The notes beneath the pieces were generated by a model. That model was not told the DNA's origin and made no database searches. It saw only the letters and a list, made by a program, of their open reading frames with translations. A stretch of DNA of 64,000 bases, taken from Styela clava. Taxonomy: Eukaryota; Chordata; Ascidiacea; Stolidobranchia; Styelidae. Every line of letters begins with the position of its first letter. Within the stretch, counting starts at the first letter, position 1. The translations under genes were made by a program, and so were the position numbers. Of the stretch, positions 49,201-58,850 are shown in pieces. The stretch is taken from the NCBI RefSeq assembly GCF_964204865.1, contig NC_135258.1, positions 7,865,001 to 7,929,000 on the forward strand, given 5' to 3'.

Positions 49201-49931
49201 GATGAAACACTCCGATGGGCCGGATACGCCCGCGGGCCATAATTTGCCCAGCCCTGTCTAGAGATATTCCAATAAATCCAAATGAGATCGGTTTGATACC
49301 AAACCCCATTCTTTATAAATTTTATTTAAAACGCTTCCATTTTTGGAGACATCGTAATAACTTTGAGGGAAACGATTTTATACTCACCTTTGAGTCTTGC
49401 GTCCTCGTTCTTTATTATGAGGGGAACGTTCTTTATTACTTTTATTTACAAGTTATTGCACCTCATATATAAATACGAGACTTTTTGTCTGCAGAAGAAG
49501 CCCCGACTAAACCCGACCCTGAACCTGTAGCGGAAGAAGTTCAGGAACCAAGCAATGGGATATCCCACGAAGAAGAAAAAGACAACGACGCAGAAGACAC
49601 CAAAGAAAATGGCGATTCTCACTCATACGAACAAGAACACGATTCGTATTCCAATGGACAAGACCACAAAGAGGCGGAGGGAGAGGTTCAAAATGAAACG
49701 TCAGGTGAACAAGAACACGAGTATTCACCAACAGAAAATGGAACAAACGTCCATCCCGAGGAAGTGGTAGAAGAAGAACAACATGGTGAACAACAAGAAT
49801 ATGGGTATGAAAACACGGAGACTCAAGAAAATACAGGACAAGAATACGTGGAAGGGGAAGACGATGCCGAATTTAAATCCTATGACGAGGAAGGAGGAAA
49901 TCTGGACGACTTTTACGCTAACCTTGGATGA
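46259..49931 (+). CDS. Nebulin-repeat protein with long acidic tail (four exons)
   Basis: Exons 46259-46369, 47437-47592, 48706-48832 and 49495-49931 join with GT-AG sites and matching phases to a 276-aa protein. Residues about 33-117 hold nebulin-type repeats of about 35 aa with the family pattern: SKYQSQNKYKEQFNRTKGKG, TAVSSTPELEHVKKQSIRLS, SKYKSEFEKNKSKFTS, then VADDPETLRIKKVTNQVSKV. These resemble the LASP/nebulette repeats, which bind F-actin. A short basic stretch (TKRRGRPAGKQ) follows, then about 145 residues very rich in Glu/Asp/Gln/Asn and Tyr, ending NLDDFYANLG. LIM and SH3 domains, usual in LASP-type proteins, are absent from the joined model. Likely a cytoskeletal or muscle actin-binding protein. 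An upstream exon adding a LIM domain cannot be excluded. Introns 1 and 3 contain hAT-like insertions; intron 2 contains a mariner-like MITE. Confidence 0.8.
46485..47121. mobile_element. hAT-like element in intron 1 of the nebulin-repeat gene
   Basis: Left end cagtggttcccacttttatt with cgaccc after it; right end in reverse complement aagtgattcccaacctatgg with gcgaccg. Flanks acctaata and accatata agree at 6 of 8 positions. It contains the 46780-46905 dispersed repeat. Confidence 0.55.
47652..47866. mobile_element. Mariner-like MITE (copy a) in intron 2
   Basis: Ends tacagtgtgttaaaaaagta and, in reverse complement, atacaaggtgttaaaaaagt. The body matches 56150-56357 (agaagttaaaatgaaatgct against agaagttgagatgaaatgct). 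The end sequence and a TA next to the left end suggest a Tc1/mariner-type element; the superfamily is an inference. Confidence 0.65.
48240..48545. repeat. Two-copy tandem repeat, about 155 bp, in intron 2
   Basis: caagatagtttgaaaa, cgatttcactttacacaa and gaaccgccaatgacgaaac occur in the same order at about 48252-48325 and again at 48412-48480. Confidence 0.7.
48876..49256. mobile_element. hAT-like MITE in intron 3 of the nebulin-repeat gene
   Basis: Left end gaggggtgggcccac; right end in reverse complement cagggctgggcaaattatgg followed by cccgcgggcg. It resembles the MITE at 13253 (gggccgg-rich ends). Flanking 8-mers do not match. Confidence 0.55.
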
Positions 49932-50161
49932 AATGCGACCTTGGTTTTCGCTAATAGTTTACTTTAAATGCCTCCGTTCCTGAAATTCTATTTGAGCGCT
50001 AGACTTAAATTTATGGACAAAAACTTGTAAATACCGACACTGTGTAAGATGTTGAAAATAGCTTCTTCAATTAGAAGACTCTGTTTAAGAGGTAAAACCT
50101 CACAGAACAACGATGTAATATGTTTTAAAACATAATAGTTTATTCACAAGGTTTCGAGTTT

Positions 50162-50663
50162 ATGGACTTTTCCCCGACCTTTGACCCCCGAAAAATTCTC
50201 CTTATACTTTACCATTGTAAAATTTTTGGGGGGTATTTCAAGAGTGCTTTTCGAGTTGGCGCCTGTGAAATGGGGTATGTGTTTCAAACCATCATTATGA
50301 TTCATCGCATACAACAATCTGTTTTTTAAAAGGACCGTTAGAGAATTTTAGCCTAGTCTATCACAACTATTTCGACACTAATTTTTATTACTGCAATTAA
50401 ATTAAAACTCCTAGGAAGACAGGGTGACTATTGAATTATCTGATTTACATTTAAGTTTCCGAAACACAACTGAAAACTAACGAATAGAGTTCAAAAATGC
50501 GAAAACGAGGTAATGTTTACGACCACGCTTGAAAATCTGTCTAAGTGAGAAATGTGTCTGGGCGGATGCGAGAAGGGAGCATTGTTACGTCACTTTTTGC
50601 AATTTGCTGATTGGCCAATGTCACGAAGTAAACAAGGAAGTCAATGCTCTGGGAAAGGTCCAT
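50162..50663. mobile_element. MITE-like element (ATGGACTTTTCCCC ends)
   Basis: Ends atggacttttccccgacctt and tgggaaaggtccat are inverted repeats; the body matches the short copy at 30564 (ctgattggccaatgtcacga, agtaaacaaggaagtc). It lies about 230 bp downstream of the nebulin-repeat gene. Confidence 0.55.
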
Positions 50664-51784
50664 TGCGAACAGTAGCCTAAATTAACTCGACTACATTTTT
50701 TTGTGAAAGTGTTGCAATTTTCCTGGATGAAATAATTTAATTGGACTTCTGCCAGCACATGTGATATACAGTATATATACATCATGTTTTGGTCTACAGA
50801 GTGATTTTTTGTTTTTTAAAACAAAATCTGTTTTTGGGAGAATGATTAAAGGGCCTAATATTTTTTCTGTTTCTCATTATGATTTCACCATAGTTGGACC
50901 AGTACAAATAACTACTATCCTATACCAAAGAATTATGCAAAAAGAATCTTTGCTACCCCACATCTCAATATTTTTAATACCAGAACAATCAATTTCCTCA
51001 TGACTTTTAAAAGATGAATTACCCTCGTTCAATATATATATATATATATATGAATGTATTGTTTTTCAGATATATACCGAAATTATATATTCAAGTAAAT
51101 GCTTATTGTCAATTATAATAAGACATAATTATACAAATTTTGCTTTATACGAAAATTGTTGTACACACATAATTTAAATCTCTGTAAAATATAAAAAATT
51201 GTTTTTTGTTTTTGTTTAGCTTTCGCGTGATTATAAATTAAACGGATTTGTATCAACATTGTATTATATGAACTGAAACATTACTGCTACTCTGCAATGA
51301 GTTTACCATACCAACTGTTTATTCCATTTATATACAGGATAATAATACAAGTATAAAGTCTGACTTTTATAATTGAAAAATATTGAAATATGACATTTTT
51401 CTGCAATTTTTTTACATTGCTTCAATGATAAACTACATGAATAACTATTACTGGGACCAAAAAGACAACTATTTATCTGACCATATCTATGTATATCAAG
51501 TTACTGGTTTGTATCAATGTAATTAAAGGTATAAGCACCACTTAAATTTTCTTTTTTTACGAAATAGGCTCATGTGTATTCCAACCTTGCTAAATGTAAT
51601 CAATCAATTTTATTTGTTGCTCGCTATTGTTCTCCTGCTGCACTTTTATTATTGTTTTAGACTTTTCTTGTTTGATTTCAGCGGACCCAATATTATTGCA
51701 ATATTATTGTTACTATTATTATTAAAGACAGAGAATAAACATTAATTTTACGTGTGGAAACTTTCTATAAATTTATATTTCTAG
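50664..51784. other. Intergenic, one AT microsatellite
   Basis: A run of (at)n at about 51031-51052; otherwise AT-rich DNA with no supported gene. Confidence 0.45.
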
Positions 51785-51990
51785 AGGATACTCCTGTAGT
51801 ATGTGTACCAGGTTAGAGTTAGGCCATAATTTTATTCCGATTTTACTTAATTTAGTCGTATTACGAGTTCGGTGACTGTTTGTGTTAGCCAAGTTGCCCA
51901 TAGGTTTCAGTTTCTTTACCCGAGTTGATGTAAAGTAGGCGAACAAAATTAGTTACCTTCATATTGGTGCACACACTTCTTGAGCGCCTT
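51785..51990. mobile_element. GGTACTCC-family MITE, diverged
   Basis: ggatactcctgtagtatgtg at the left, gtgcacacacttcttgagcg at the right. The body is shared with the 3814 and 57540 copies (agttgatgtaaag, gcgaacaaaattagttacc). Confidence 0.65.
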
Positions 51991-51997
51991 CAAGAGT

Positions 51998-52165
51998 GCA
52001 GATCAGGGCCCTTGTCCAGCTATACTTTTTAAACAAAAAATCAGAGAACGTGCCTTCAGGTGAAAAATGAAAGTTTTACGAATCATTAAAAACGCTTACA
52101 GCAACTTATGATAAACGTAGGAAGTCTTTAAGGGGAGAAAACATTCGAACTCACATTTAGCAGTT
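51998..52165. repeat. Dispersed direct repeat flanking ficolin exon 1
   Basis: gcagatcagggcccttgtcc, agctatactttttaaac and gaacgtgcc recur at 53005-53100 (gcagatcagggcttttgttc, agctactttttaaac, gtacgtgcc). One copy lies upstream of exon 1, the other in intron 1. Confidence 0.65.
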
Positions 52166-52538
52166 TGTTGTTGTTGGTATATATTGAAGATTATTCTGAG
52201 ACATGTCTATTCAATAACCGATCAATCAGCCATTAAAATGTTTCAATGCTATTTCAGTACAAAAGCACACTTTTATCACTCAACACTAATATTCCTTAGA
52301 GATTCGAGTGTGCAGTCGTATCTTAATTATCGGAACACGAAGAAGGAAAACTGTCTGGCCGTGACAACTGTAATCGGAAAGAAACTGGCTTTGGTTTTAG
52401 GTTTTATTGACGGAAAACTATCTTTAGCTGGTACTTAGTAATACAAAGTCCCTGATGAATTTGGGAACATTTGATAGGTTAATATAGCAGTCGATAAACA
52501 ACAGCTGCTCACTAAAACCCATCTATGGGTGCGGCATG

Positions 52539-52545
52539 TATATAA
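52539..52545 (+). promoter_or_regulatory. TATA box of the ficolin-like gene
   Basis: TATATAA, 53 nt upstream of the start codon, followed by ctgggccgtttggtatt. The same TATA and downstream sequence stand in front of the paralogue at 63929, which supports its function. Confidence 0.7.
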
Positions 52546-52597
52546 CAGTAATCTGGGCCGTTTGGTATTTTATTCCTGTGAAATTCATCAGACGGAC

Positions 52598-55500
52598 ATG
52601 ATGTGGGCGGGCAAAACTGATTCATTTTTAATTATTCTCCAATACTTCGCTTGTACGTCTAAGGCAAGTATCAGTCTCGGAACTTGTCAGCTTTCATGTG
52701 ATGAGAACGAAAACCAGCTCCCTTCTCGCGTAAGAGGTCCACCTGGACCACCGGGAAAGCGCGGTCCAGTAGGAAATCGCGGATTAGTTGGACCGAAAGG
52801 ATCATCAAGTAGTTGCTGCGAAGATCTTGTTGAACGAAACAAACAGCTTGAACGTCAAGTTCAGGAGTTAAATGGTTAAGTAAACAAAATGTTAAAATGC
52901 AAGCATTGGAAAGCGTGGTGTCTTGATTTCCTTGTTATAGTTTCTTATCAGTTTTGTATACAAGTGCATTTTTGAAAAGAAATTTTTTTTAAGTGTGAAA
53001 GCTCGCAGATCAGGGCTTTTGTTCAGCTACTTTTTAAACAAACAAATCAAAGTACGTGCCCCAGTCTTTAAAGGGAGAAACATTCGAACTCCGCAAATGG
53101 AGGTTAAAGAAAATCCAAAACTGACGCAAAGATTGAATTTATTTGATACGGTCTCGTACTAATTATTAGTTCGGCATAGCGCATTGTTTGGACGAAAAAT
53201 TACAAGTAGCAAACTCGAATTGCAACTGTACTGCATGGAATGAAACTCAATATAAGTGACAGTGCAACTTTTTTCTAGAACGGATGTTTCCACGGGACTG
53301 TGCAGCCTTAAAAAGTCACGTGATTTCAAATGGAATTTACATGATTCATCCGTTTAATGAAAGTAAACAAGGAGTCCAAGTGTACTGTGATCAAGAAACC
53401 GATGGAGGCGGTTGGATTGTGAGTAGTGTCTTCGGAAACTTTTTTGTCCATGTCTAAAGCTTTTTAGTCCAACAGTATGATGCCCAAACAAAAATCACAA
53501 CAAACCCACTTCTCATATAAATAAAATATCTCAATTCTATGTAACTTGGCTTAGATGAAATTCTGGAATATCAAAGTCAATGTGGCATTTATTCTATATG
53601 TAATTCCATATACTTTGTACCTCAATACACGTGTTGAATATGATTGCCATGCAGAGGGCAATCAATCATTTCAAGTCACCATCTCATTATTAATTGCCGT
53701 GTAATAGAACTTATCTTTTTCTAAATGAATACACTGGAGTCATAGATAAAGGGCGTTATATACATTTATATCGATGTAAATGACGCCCTTCAACCTGATA
53801 GCTTTGTAGGCGACAAATACGTTTTGACCTAGATGGCCGAGCTGTAGACTATATAGCTGGCTGTATTACAAAATTCATTCGTTCAATTTGATTACCACTG
53901 CCTTGCAATGTGTTAAATTCATTCCAAAATGATTAATTCAGTTCCTTTATTAGGTGACAAAAATAATAGGGCAATGAGAACGGATGAATACCCTACCATA
54001 GTGACGTATAATACCGTAATCTGAAGTCAATAAACAGCTCAATAACATGGCGTACCACGGACTCTCGTCGGGTTACCAGTTATTTTGTTCCAGGTGCATG
54101 AACTTCATAGTGAAGGTAGACGAAATCGACTACCAGTTACGTGCTAAAACCTACGGCAGTGAGGAGTTAGAGTCCAGACATCCTCTCTCACATGATTTGG
54201 GAAAGATGAGGAGGAAAAGATCACATGCATCTGAGAAGTAATAGTTGTTCCTGAAATTTCGATGATCACAAATCGAAACTAATTTTTCTTGTCACGTTTG
54301 TTTTTAGGTGATACAAAGAAGAGTTGACGGACATGAAGATTTTTACCGTAACTGGAATGACTATGTTACAGGTTTTGGTTACAAAGAACGAGAATTCTGG
54401 CTAGGTATACTTTAAATTACGAACCATTTGAATTTTTAGGTATAAGATCTATATAGTAATTTGTGTAAAACATGAAGGCATTTTCATATTTATTTCACAA
54501 CTTTTTTTTGCACATGGTTTATAGCGTTTAGCGTTTATGATAGCATAATATTTTTCATACTGTCTCGAAGGTTATGGTGATAAGGATTAGACTAGATAGC
54601 GATCAGGGACCGCCGACTCATCGGTCTTCCGCATATTCAATATTTTACTCGAAAATTTTGACGGAGTGTCGCAGACAAGGCATTGTTACGCACAAAATCG
54701 TTCGCAGCGACGAAAGTTAGGGGATTCCCCAAAACAGAAACTGCGGTTTCGATTCCTCCGCTATGACTCAATAGCGACACCTCGTATCCCGTCACTAATT
54801 AATTTATAACTCGCTAATTATACGACATGTTTTAATTCAAAATCAATAGGCTTCTGGTCCGAGATATGATGAATGCATGCACATGCAAAATTTGGAACAG
54901 ATTCGTGAGATATCGCGTAACATACGAAAGTGTCTAACAGACAAACTAGAATATCGGTTAGAAACCGAAGACTTATCGATCGAAGGTTAGGGGATCCCCA
55001 AAACAGTGGTCTTACTCCATAGTGACACCGTGTGTCCCATCACTAATTAATTAATACCTCGCTAATTATAAAACATACTCCATCCAGAATCAATAGGCTT
55101 TTGATCCGAGCTATGACGAATGTACATGCAAAATTTGAAGCAGATTCAATCTCGCTTTCGTGAGATATCGTGTGCATCTAACACACAGACAAACAGACTT
55201 ACAGACAAATACCTAACAACATACTTACCGATCTTAAGATCGATAAGTAACAAACAAACAGACAATTACCTAGCAACATACTTATCAATCTAGATCCATG
55301 AGTAATATTCTGACTGGCATATATAGAATTGACCCGCATTAATTAACGCTTACCAGATTCTAAACGATTCTATTTCTTGGAATATGCGCACGTCATTAAA
55401 TGCTGATAGCCTACGTAGTGGCATGATGTGCTAACAGAAATATTTTTTTCGGGCCAAAAGCGACTGAATTTTTAAATTCAAAATTTGATTACCCTGAAAA

Positions 55501-56921
55501 GAATGTTATGTACTTCACTCTTTGTTATAAAATCTACTTTGAATCCGGTTTCAAGGGGGCGAAGAAAGTGACGCGAAGAAGAAGCGACTCAACTTCACTT
55601 GTGACTCGGGAATGAAGTGAATCGACTTAGCTCCGTTCTCAAGCGTTACAAACTTGCCGGGGCCCGAATCAAATGATCTGTCATTCATAGCTTCAGTTCA
55701 GTAATGTGGGCAAAACACTAACTATTGATATCTTTATAATTCACAGGACTGGAGACGATGCATAGAATATCTACCAATGGTCTTCATGAGATTCGATTCG
55801 ATTTTATCACAAGAGGCAATGAAAAAATATTCGCAAAATACGGGTAATTGTAGTTTTTTCCGCACTTCCAATTATTTTTATTGCTTCATTTATTGTTGGG
55901 TGGGATAAAAAAGTATAAACAAGATCGATTATTCAGTAAACCACATTTCAAATTTGCTAAAAATATTATAATAAGTATATATTTATATTCTAGGCTGCAA
56001 TGTAAACGTCACAAGAGGAATTTGTTGTAGCAATCGTTATTTCAGTGATTCGTCCATATTTTAGTTCATCGATCATGATCGTTTCTTGCCAATGTGCTTC
56101 GAGTAAACTCACCTTAAGCAATGTTACTATGAATAAAAAGACTTTTTTATACAGGGTGGTGAAAAGTAACGCAAAATTAACAGAAGTTGAGATGAAATGC
56201 TACCTTAAACATTTAACTGATACCTTTCAACAATATTGAATTACAGTGAAATGCTAATCAAACATTTCACGACTGAAACTTTTTACAGTTACTTATTTAA
56301 CGTTGCCATGACGAAAAGTTTACCGTAATTTTGCGTAACTTTTTCACATCCTCTATATTAAATTTACAAAAATATTCTAACTTTTAGACAATTTCAAATT
56401 GCTGGAGCAGAAGACAATTATCGAATAACGATTACCGGATATTCAGGAAATGCTGGTATGCTCAAAATAAATATTATGATCTACAACGGACATAACACTG
56501 CTTTTCAATTTATATAGTATGTGTCTGTTTGAAAACTTGATTTGACTTTAAATGTATATATATATTCGCTTCGCACGATCTCCCATAACGATACGAATTA
56601 GTCGGGCAACATGTATCGCCCTGCGCTTATTCTTGTTTGATTGAATTTATCATGTTGTTTCTATTAACAGGCGATTCAATGGAGCATCATAACAATAACC
56701 AATTTTCGACAAAGGATCAAGATAACGACCCAAACACAGGGTCAAATTGCGCTTTAGAGTACAAAGGGGGGTGGTGGTACAACTGGTGTCACCACGCTAA
56801 CCTGAATGGTTTATACGCAGACATTACATCGACCAAGGGTTTATCCTGGTATAAGTGGATAAATTCGTTTACTCCATTTGCAAAATTTGTAGAAATGAAG
56901 ATCAGAAAACTCAGAGAATAA
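52598..56921 (+). CDS. Ficolin-like lectin: signal peptide, short collagen stretch, fibrinogen domain (six exons)
   Basis: Family role: secreted pattern-recognition lectin binding acetylated sugars; ficolins activate the lectin complement pathway with MASPs. Exons 52598-52874, 53279-53418, 54308-54404, 55747-55843, 56388-56455 and 56671-56921 join in phase to 309 aa. Residues 1-24 look like a signal peptide ([13 protein letters not shown]), followed by Cys30 and Cys34, seven Gly-X-Y triplets ([20 protein letters not shown]) and a short helical neck ([17 protein letters not shown]). The fibrinogen domain runs from about residue 93 ([39 protein letters not shown]). It ends with a calcium-site-like [26 protein letters not shown] and NGLY. 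The collagen part is shorter than in typical ficolins. Start: tandem ATGs at 52598 and 52601, both conserved in the paralogue. Likely innate-immune function, inferred. Confidence 0.9.
54660..55260. repeat. Two-copy diverged repeat in intron 3 of the ficolin-like gene
   Basis: Copies of about 310 bp starting at ggggattccccaaaacag (54720) and ggggatccccaaaacagt (54990). They share cccatcactaattaatt / cccgtcactaattaatt, ctcgctaattata, aatcaataggctt and gtgagatatcg. The 3' end runs into acagacaaacagacttacag and acagacaaatacctaacaac. This resembles 3' ends of non-LTR retrotransposons, but no reverse transcriptase was seen. Confidence 0.6.
56150..56357. mobile_element. Mariner-like MITE (copy b) in intron 4 of the ficolin-like gene
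   Basis: Left end tacagggtggtgaaaagtaa; right end gcgtaactttttcacatcct. The body matches 47652-47866. It ends about 30 bp before exon 5. Confidence 0.65.
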
Positions 56922-57537
56922 ATAGCGTGGCAAATTTGTAATAGTGTGAAATAATATAGTTTTTGTCATCTATTGTATACATTTTCTTTGTCAGTATATT
57001 ATAAGTATTTTGTTTTGAGTTTTATCATATAAGGCTATTCATTCACATCATTCGAGGTTTTCGTAATAAGGGTATAATCGAAAGTTGAATTTCATTTCAA
57101 TGCCCCATCACATCTGTTATATATGTTAAAACTTAAGTTTTTTCGTTAATTGTAACCAACCGAGTGAATAGAATTGAAGAGTTTTCATTTACCGTTGAAT
57201 GGAGCGCAATCTTTTTCTGACTGAAAAAAAAAACGCACAGCAATGGTTAAGATTCGGGTCTTACCAAATTTAAGTTATATACACTCAATAGTACATTCGC
57301 CTCTTTGATTGGAACAAAGTTTGATGTGTTAATTTTTACTCGTTAATGGTTTAAGGGTTGAAGATCTTTATGAAAACTTCGTTCAAATAAATAAAAACAA
57401 CTTTTAATGATGCACAGAATAAACAAAATCTTCTAAGTTTCGTTATCAGTTTGTAAAGGTGTACCTACCAATTATACCTTTCGTAATTTTTGCATGAGGT
57501 TTATTGCAATATCATGCACAAGACTACAGCTGCTTTT
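56922..57537. other. Downstream flank of the ficolin-like gene
   Basis: AATAAA overlaps the stop codon (56918); another stands near 57390. No other gene was seen. Confidence 0.4.
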
Positions 57538-57745
57538 TCGGCGCTCCAGAAGTATTTGTATCGATATGGAGGTAACTAATTTTTTTCGCCTACTTTACAT
57601 CAAGTTGTTTAAAGGGACGGAAGCCCATGGACAGGGGGTATATTCACTTTGATAACACAGACAGTCCCGAACTCGTAATAAAATTGAAATGAGGAAAATC
57701 GAAATAAAATTATGGCCTAACCTGGTACACATACTACGGGAGTAC
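57538..57745. mobile_element. GGTACTCC-family MITE, diverged
   Basis: Left end ggcgctccagaagtatttgt, right end acacatactacgggagtac; the body is shared with 3814 and 51785 in inverted orientation (tttacatcaagttg, cgaactcgtaataaaattg). No target duplication confirmed. Confidence 0.65.
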
Positions 57746-58850
57746 ATTAAACTTTAAACAACATTAAACTTTGCACTGGAATAACAATTGTGAAACGACC
57801 ACACATATTATTGATATTGTTAGCGATGAAAGGTTAATAATGAAGTCCTTCGTTTAGCAACTCGAAAGAGAGTCAAATTTTCAACTCAATAGAAGCTGTA
57901 ACTACCGAGTCCACATTTGCAGTTCACAGGATTTATTTTGTCTGATCACAGCACGCAAGGCCATTTTGGGGGTGAAAGTAGAATATATGAAATTTCCAAG
58001 TTGTACCTTTTACCAAACCAGGGAAGTAACTCGCCTATCAACCAGCTAAACTGAGATAATGCACAGATTATTTCCGCGTACGGTGTCAGTTGATATTTAA
58101 TACGGTTAAATATCGATCTAACATAATATTAAAACGTTCACTTTATGATATTGGATTTATTATATTGGATCACACGTCATTACACGTATAAAAAATATAT
58201 ATGGTTACCGAACACAATTAGTCCAGTGGAAGAGATTCGTATTAAATGCCGTATTTGTCGTATTAAATGCCTTTGCCTCTCCACTCCATAGATCATTACA
58301 TAAAGTAAACCATATACAAGAGTGTGCTTCTCAAACGAGGATATATACAACCCAAGAAATACTGGAGGTTCGAAGGGTATACCACATCCATAGAGTGCAC
58401 ATGGGTGTACCACATAAAAGAGATTCGGAACACTAACATATTTTATTGCAATGTGGCACAAATAGATCATAACGTGTCTGTGCATTTAAATAGGCACCTT
58501 GCTACATTTATATTCCGTCGCCCCAGCGTTACCAAAGATTAGAGTTGTATGATTGTCATAATAGAACTCGGTTATTTCAAACCCATCTAACGCTAAAAAA
58601 TGAGTGTCATAAGCAAATATTTTTTACGTAAAATGTGATCACGGGAGATTGGACGTCGCTATTGAGTTCACTCCTTCGATCATGATGAAAAACCTTTTTA
58701 TAGCATCATTGGCAATGGCCGTTGTAGTCTACTGATGTTTTAATAGGTTAGTAATTCTCAAATGTGTACTATCTGAAAGTTACTACATAGAAATTACTTT
58801 CATAGTAGGACAAGTAAATACAACAATAAACGACATGCAAGAGATTTCTT
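57746..58850. other. Intergenic, no supported feature
   Basis: Two overlapping frames on opposite strands (58180-58485 and 58324-58542) have no recognisable content. Confidence 0.4.

Noticed and set aside
49507-49983. Frames overlapping the acidic exon in other frames
   Set aside because: Shadows of the Glu/Asp-rich coding frame, which itself splices in phase to nebulin-repeat exons.
52529-52597. Upstream extension of the ficolin-like exon 1 frame
   Set aside because: It covers the TATA box and the presumed untranslated leader; the conserved tandem ATGs at 52598 precede a proper signal peptide.
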